Shown: piece by piece, positions 62,537 through 64,000 of the stretch
How the letters are laid out: every line of letters starts with the position of its first letter
How positions within the stretch are numbered: position 1 is the first letter of the stretch
From: Brevundimonas naejangsanensis
Lineage (GTDB): Bacteria > Pseudomonadota > Alphaproteobacteria > Caulobacterales > Caulobacteraceae
Direction of reading: 5' to 3'
Assembly (NCBI RefSeq): GCF_000635915.2
Contig: NZ_CP015614.1
Span: 2,826,501-2,890,500, forward strand
Length of the DNA stretch: 64,000 bases
Translations under genes and position numbers: made by a program
Notes under the pieces: generated by a model
Told to the model about the DNA's origin: nothing
Database searches by the model: none
The model's input: only the letters and a program-made list of their open reading frames with translations

Positions 62537-63903
62537 GCCGCCTGATCGTCGTCTCCAATCGCGTCTCCGCGCCGAAAGACCCGGCGGCGGGCTCTGCGGG
62601 CGGGCTGGCCATGGCCCTGTCGGCGGCGCTGCGGAAATATGAGGGGCTGTGGTTCGGCTGGTCGGGCGAGACCGTGGAGCGGTTCACCGGCGAGCTCAAC
62701 ATCGAGGATCGCGCCGGCGTCACGGTGGCCACCGTCGATCTGGAGCCGCAGGATGTCGATGAATATTACAACGGCTACGCCAACAAGACCCTGTGGCCGC
62801 TGTTCCATCACCGCGTCGACCTGACCGCCTATGAGCGGTCCTATGGCGAGGGTTATGAGCGCACCAACCGCCGTTTCGCCGAGGTGCTGCAGCCCCTGCT
62901 CCAGCCGGACGACGTGATCTGGATTCACGACTACCACATGATCCCGATGGCGCGGGACCTGCGCCGGCTGGGCGTGAAGAACCGCATCGGCTTCTTCCTG
63001 CATACGCCCTGGCCTGCGCGGCAACTGCTCGTCACCCTGCCGCATCACCGGCGGCTGGTGAAATCCATGTTCCATTTCGACCTGCTGGGCTTCCAGACCC
63101 GCGAGTGGATGGAGCTGTTCCAGCGCTACGTCGAGGTCGAGGCCAAGGGCGTGGTCGGACCCGGCGGCCGGGTCGAAGCCTTCGACCGCAGCGTCCAACT
63201 CGGCGTCTTTCCGATCGGCATCGACGTGGACGGTTTCTTGGCGGCGCGCGATTCGCTGCTGGGCCAGAAGACCTATGACCGGATCGCGGCCAGCGCCGCC
63301 TTCCGCTCCATGATCGTGGGGGTGGACCGGCTTGACTATTCAAAGGGGCTGGAACAGCGCCTGCTCGGCTATGAGCAGTTCCTGGAAGACAATCCGTCGA
63401 TGCGCGGCGATGTCTTCCTGCTGCAGGTGACGCCGATCTCGCGCGACGACGTGGATACCTATCAGGACATCCGGGCGCGGCTGGACGCCCTGGCCGGACG
63501 CATCAACGGCGCCTACGCCGACATGGACTGGCAGCCGATCCGCTATCTGAATCGCACCTTCCGACGCGACCAGCTGGCGGGCATCTATCGCGCCGCCCGG
63601 GTCGGGCTGGTGACTCCGCTACGCGACGGCATGAACCTGGTGGCCAAGGAATACGTCGCGGCCCAAAACCCCGACGATCCCGGGGTGCTGATCCTGTCCC
63701 GCTTCGCCGGCGCCGCTGAACAGATGGGCGAGGCCCTGCTGGTCAACCCCTTCAGCCGTGAAGAACTGTCCGACGCCATCCACAAGGCCCTGACCATGCC
63801 CCGGGAAGAGCGCATTCGAAAGTGGAAGGCGCTGATGCAGGTTGTCCGCGACACCGACGTCGCCCACTGGCGCGATCAGTTCGTGCGCGCGCTGATCAAC
63901 TGA
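62533..63903 (+). CDS. otsA: Alpha,alpha-trehalose-phosphate synthase (UDP-forming)
   Basis: OtsA joins UDP-glucose and glucose 6-phosphate to trehalose 6-phosphate. The ATG at 62533 overlaps the GH15 stop (ATGA) and gives 456 residues, the normal length. It has the N-terminal glucose-6-phosphate site IVVSNRVS with the GSAGGLA loop, VIWIHDYHMIPMARDLR, IGFFLHTPWPA, VDRLDYSKGLEQRL and the donor-site region GMNLVAKEYVAAQ. It ends the trehalose operon, 97 bp before the window edge. Confidence 0.96.
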   Translation: MSRLIVVSNRVSAPKDPAAGSAGGLAMALSAALRKYEGLWFGWSGETVERFTGELNIEDRAGVTVATVDLEPQDVDEYYNGYANKTLWPLFHHRVDLTAYERSYGEGYERTNRRFAEVLQPLLQPDDVIWIHDYHMIPMARDLRRLGVKNRIGFFLHTPWPARQLLVTLPHHRRLVKSMFHFDLLGFQTREWMELFQRYVEVEAKGVVGPGGRVEAFDRSVQLGVFPIGIDVDGFLAARDSLLGQKTYDRIAASAAFRSMIVGVDRLDYSKGLEQRLLGYEQFLEDNPSMRGDVFLLQVTPISRDDVDTYQDIRARLDALAGRINGAYADMDWQPIRYLNRTFRRDQLAGIYRAARVGLVTPLRDGMNLVAKEYVAAQNPDDPGVLILSRFAGAAEQMGEALLVNPFSREELSDAIHKALTMPREERIRKWKALMQVVRDTDVAHWRDQFVRALIN

Positions 63904-64000
63904 AAGCGCTGTCGGCTTTGAGGCGCTGCAGCGATCGAGCGCGACCTTTTGACGCACATAAATTTTTCTCAGACCGCGGACCATTCGTCTTATTTGAATG
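63904..64000. other. Downstream end of window, no gene seen
   Basis: These 97 bases follow the otsA stop. There is an AT-rich stretch (ACATAAATTTTTCTC near 63955-63970) that could hold a promoter for a gene beyond the window. No clear terminator hairpin is present. Confidence 0.4.

Noticed and set aside
63990..64000. Possible gene start at the last bases of the window
   Set aside because: An ATG at the very end cannot be judged without the sequence that follows.

Overview
The window reads as a stretch of chromosome from a GC-rich alphaproteobacterium of the Caulobacterales type, most like Brevundimonas or a close relative. This is an inference from gene content and order: rpmH-rnpA-yidC-yihA, a divergent tlpA/argH pair followed by a small lipoprotein and lysA, a zinc-ribbon/DUF3426 gene next to ftsEX, a DUF2125 gene near hisC, and GATTC sites plus NrdR boxes at ribonucleotide reductase genes. 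I saw no transposase, phage gene, plasmid gene, CRISPR array or rRNA. Most of the window is ordinary core genome.

Layout. 1-6.9 kb: the end of a serine peptidase gene, a Sel1-repeat protein, a tandem M16 zinc peptidase and a TonB-dependent receptor-like protein. 7-9.6 kb: clpB. 9.6-11 kb: a small accessory patch with an AT-richer, nuclease-like gene, a large palindromic repeat and a GIY-YIG protein. 11-15.6 kb: TlpA-like thioredoxin, argH, small lipoprotein, lysA and a phosphoribosyltransferase. 15.6-19.5 kb: zinc-ribbon protein, ftsE, ftsX, YdcF-like protein and plsC. 19.5-26.2 kb: MipA/OmpV-like porin, and a reverse-strand group with a DinG-like helicase, DUF2125, an unknown protein and hisC. 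26.3-29.9 kb: ligase-associated DEXH helicase and PdeM phosphoesterase. 29.9-36.3 kb: an Lrp/AsnC regulator divergent from a complete branched-chain 2-oxoacid dehydrogenase operon (E1 alpha, E1 beta, E2, a small unknown gene, E3). 36.4-41.5 kb: lipoprotein, DUF885 protein, two convergent tRNA-Arg genes, gamma-glutamyltransferase and an outer-membrane-type protein. 41.6-47.1 kb: nrdA (reverse), PAP2 phosphatase, CoA-transferase and nrdB. 47.2-53.3 kb: a secreted coiled-coil protein, a histidine kinase, a TVP38-like membrane protein and rpmH-rnpA-yidC-yihA. 53.3-55 kb: DUF3617 lipoprotein and a luciferase-like oxidoreductase. 55-59.8 kb: a reverse-strand surface-polysaccharide group (kdsD, glycosyltransferase, Wza-type exporter, unknown, methyltransferase). 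60-63.9 kb: otsB, GH15 hydrolase and otsA as a tightly overlapping trehalose operon.

The most unusual signal is a set of inverted-dimer palindromic repeats. One copy sits in frame inside the DEXH helicase gene, next to a 99-bp tandem duplication that doubles helicase motif III. A second copy of the same family fills the gap before pdeM and appears to supply its ribosome binding site. A different family is inserted in frame between the two lipoyl domains of the E2 gene. A third type lies upstream of the nuclease-like gene. Other points worth checking are a small AT-rich gene translationally coupled inside the bkd operon, NrdR box pairs (31 bp centre to centre at nrdB), a general-stress (EcfG-type) promoter that would make the PAP2 mRNA nearly leaderless, and divergent tlpA/argH start codons that share bases.
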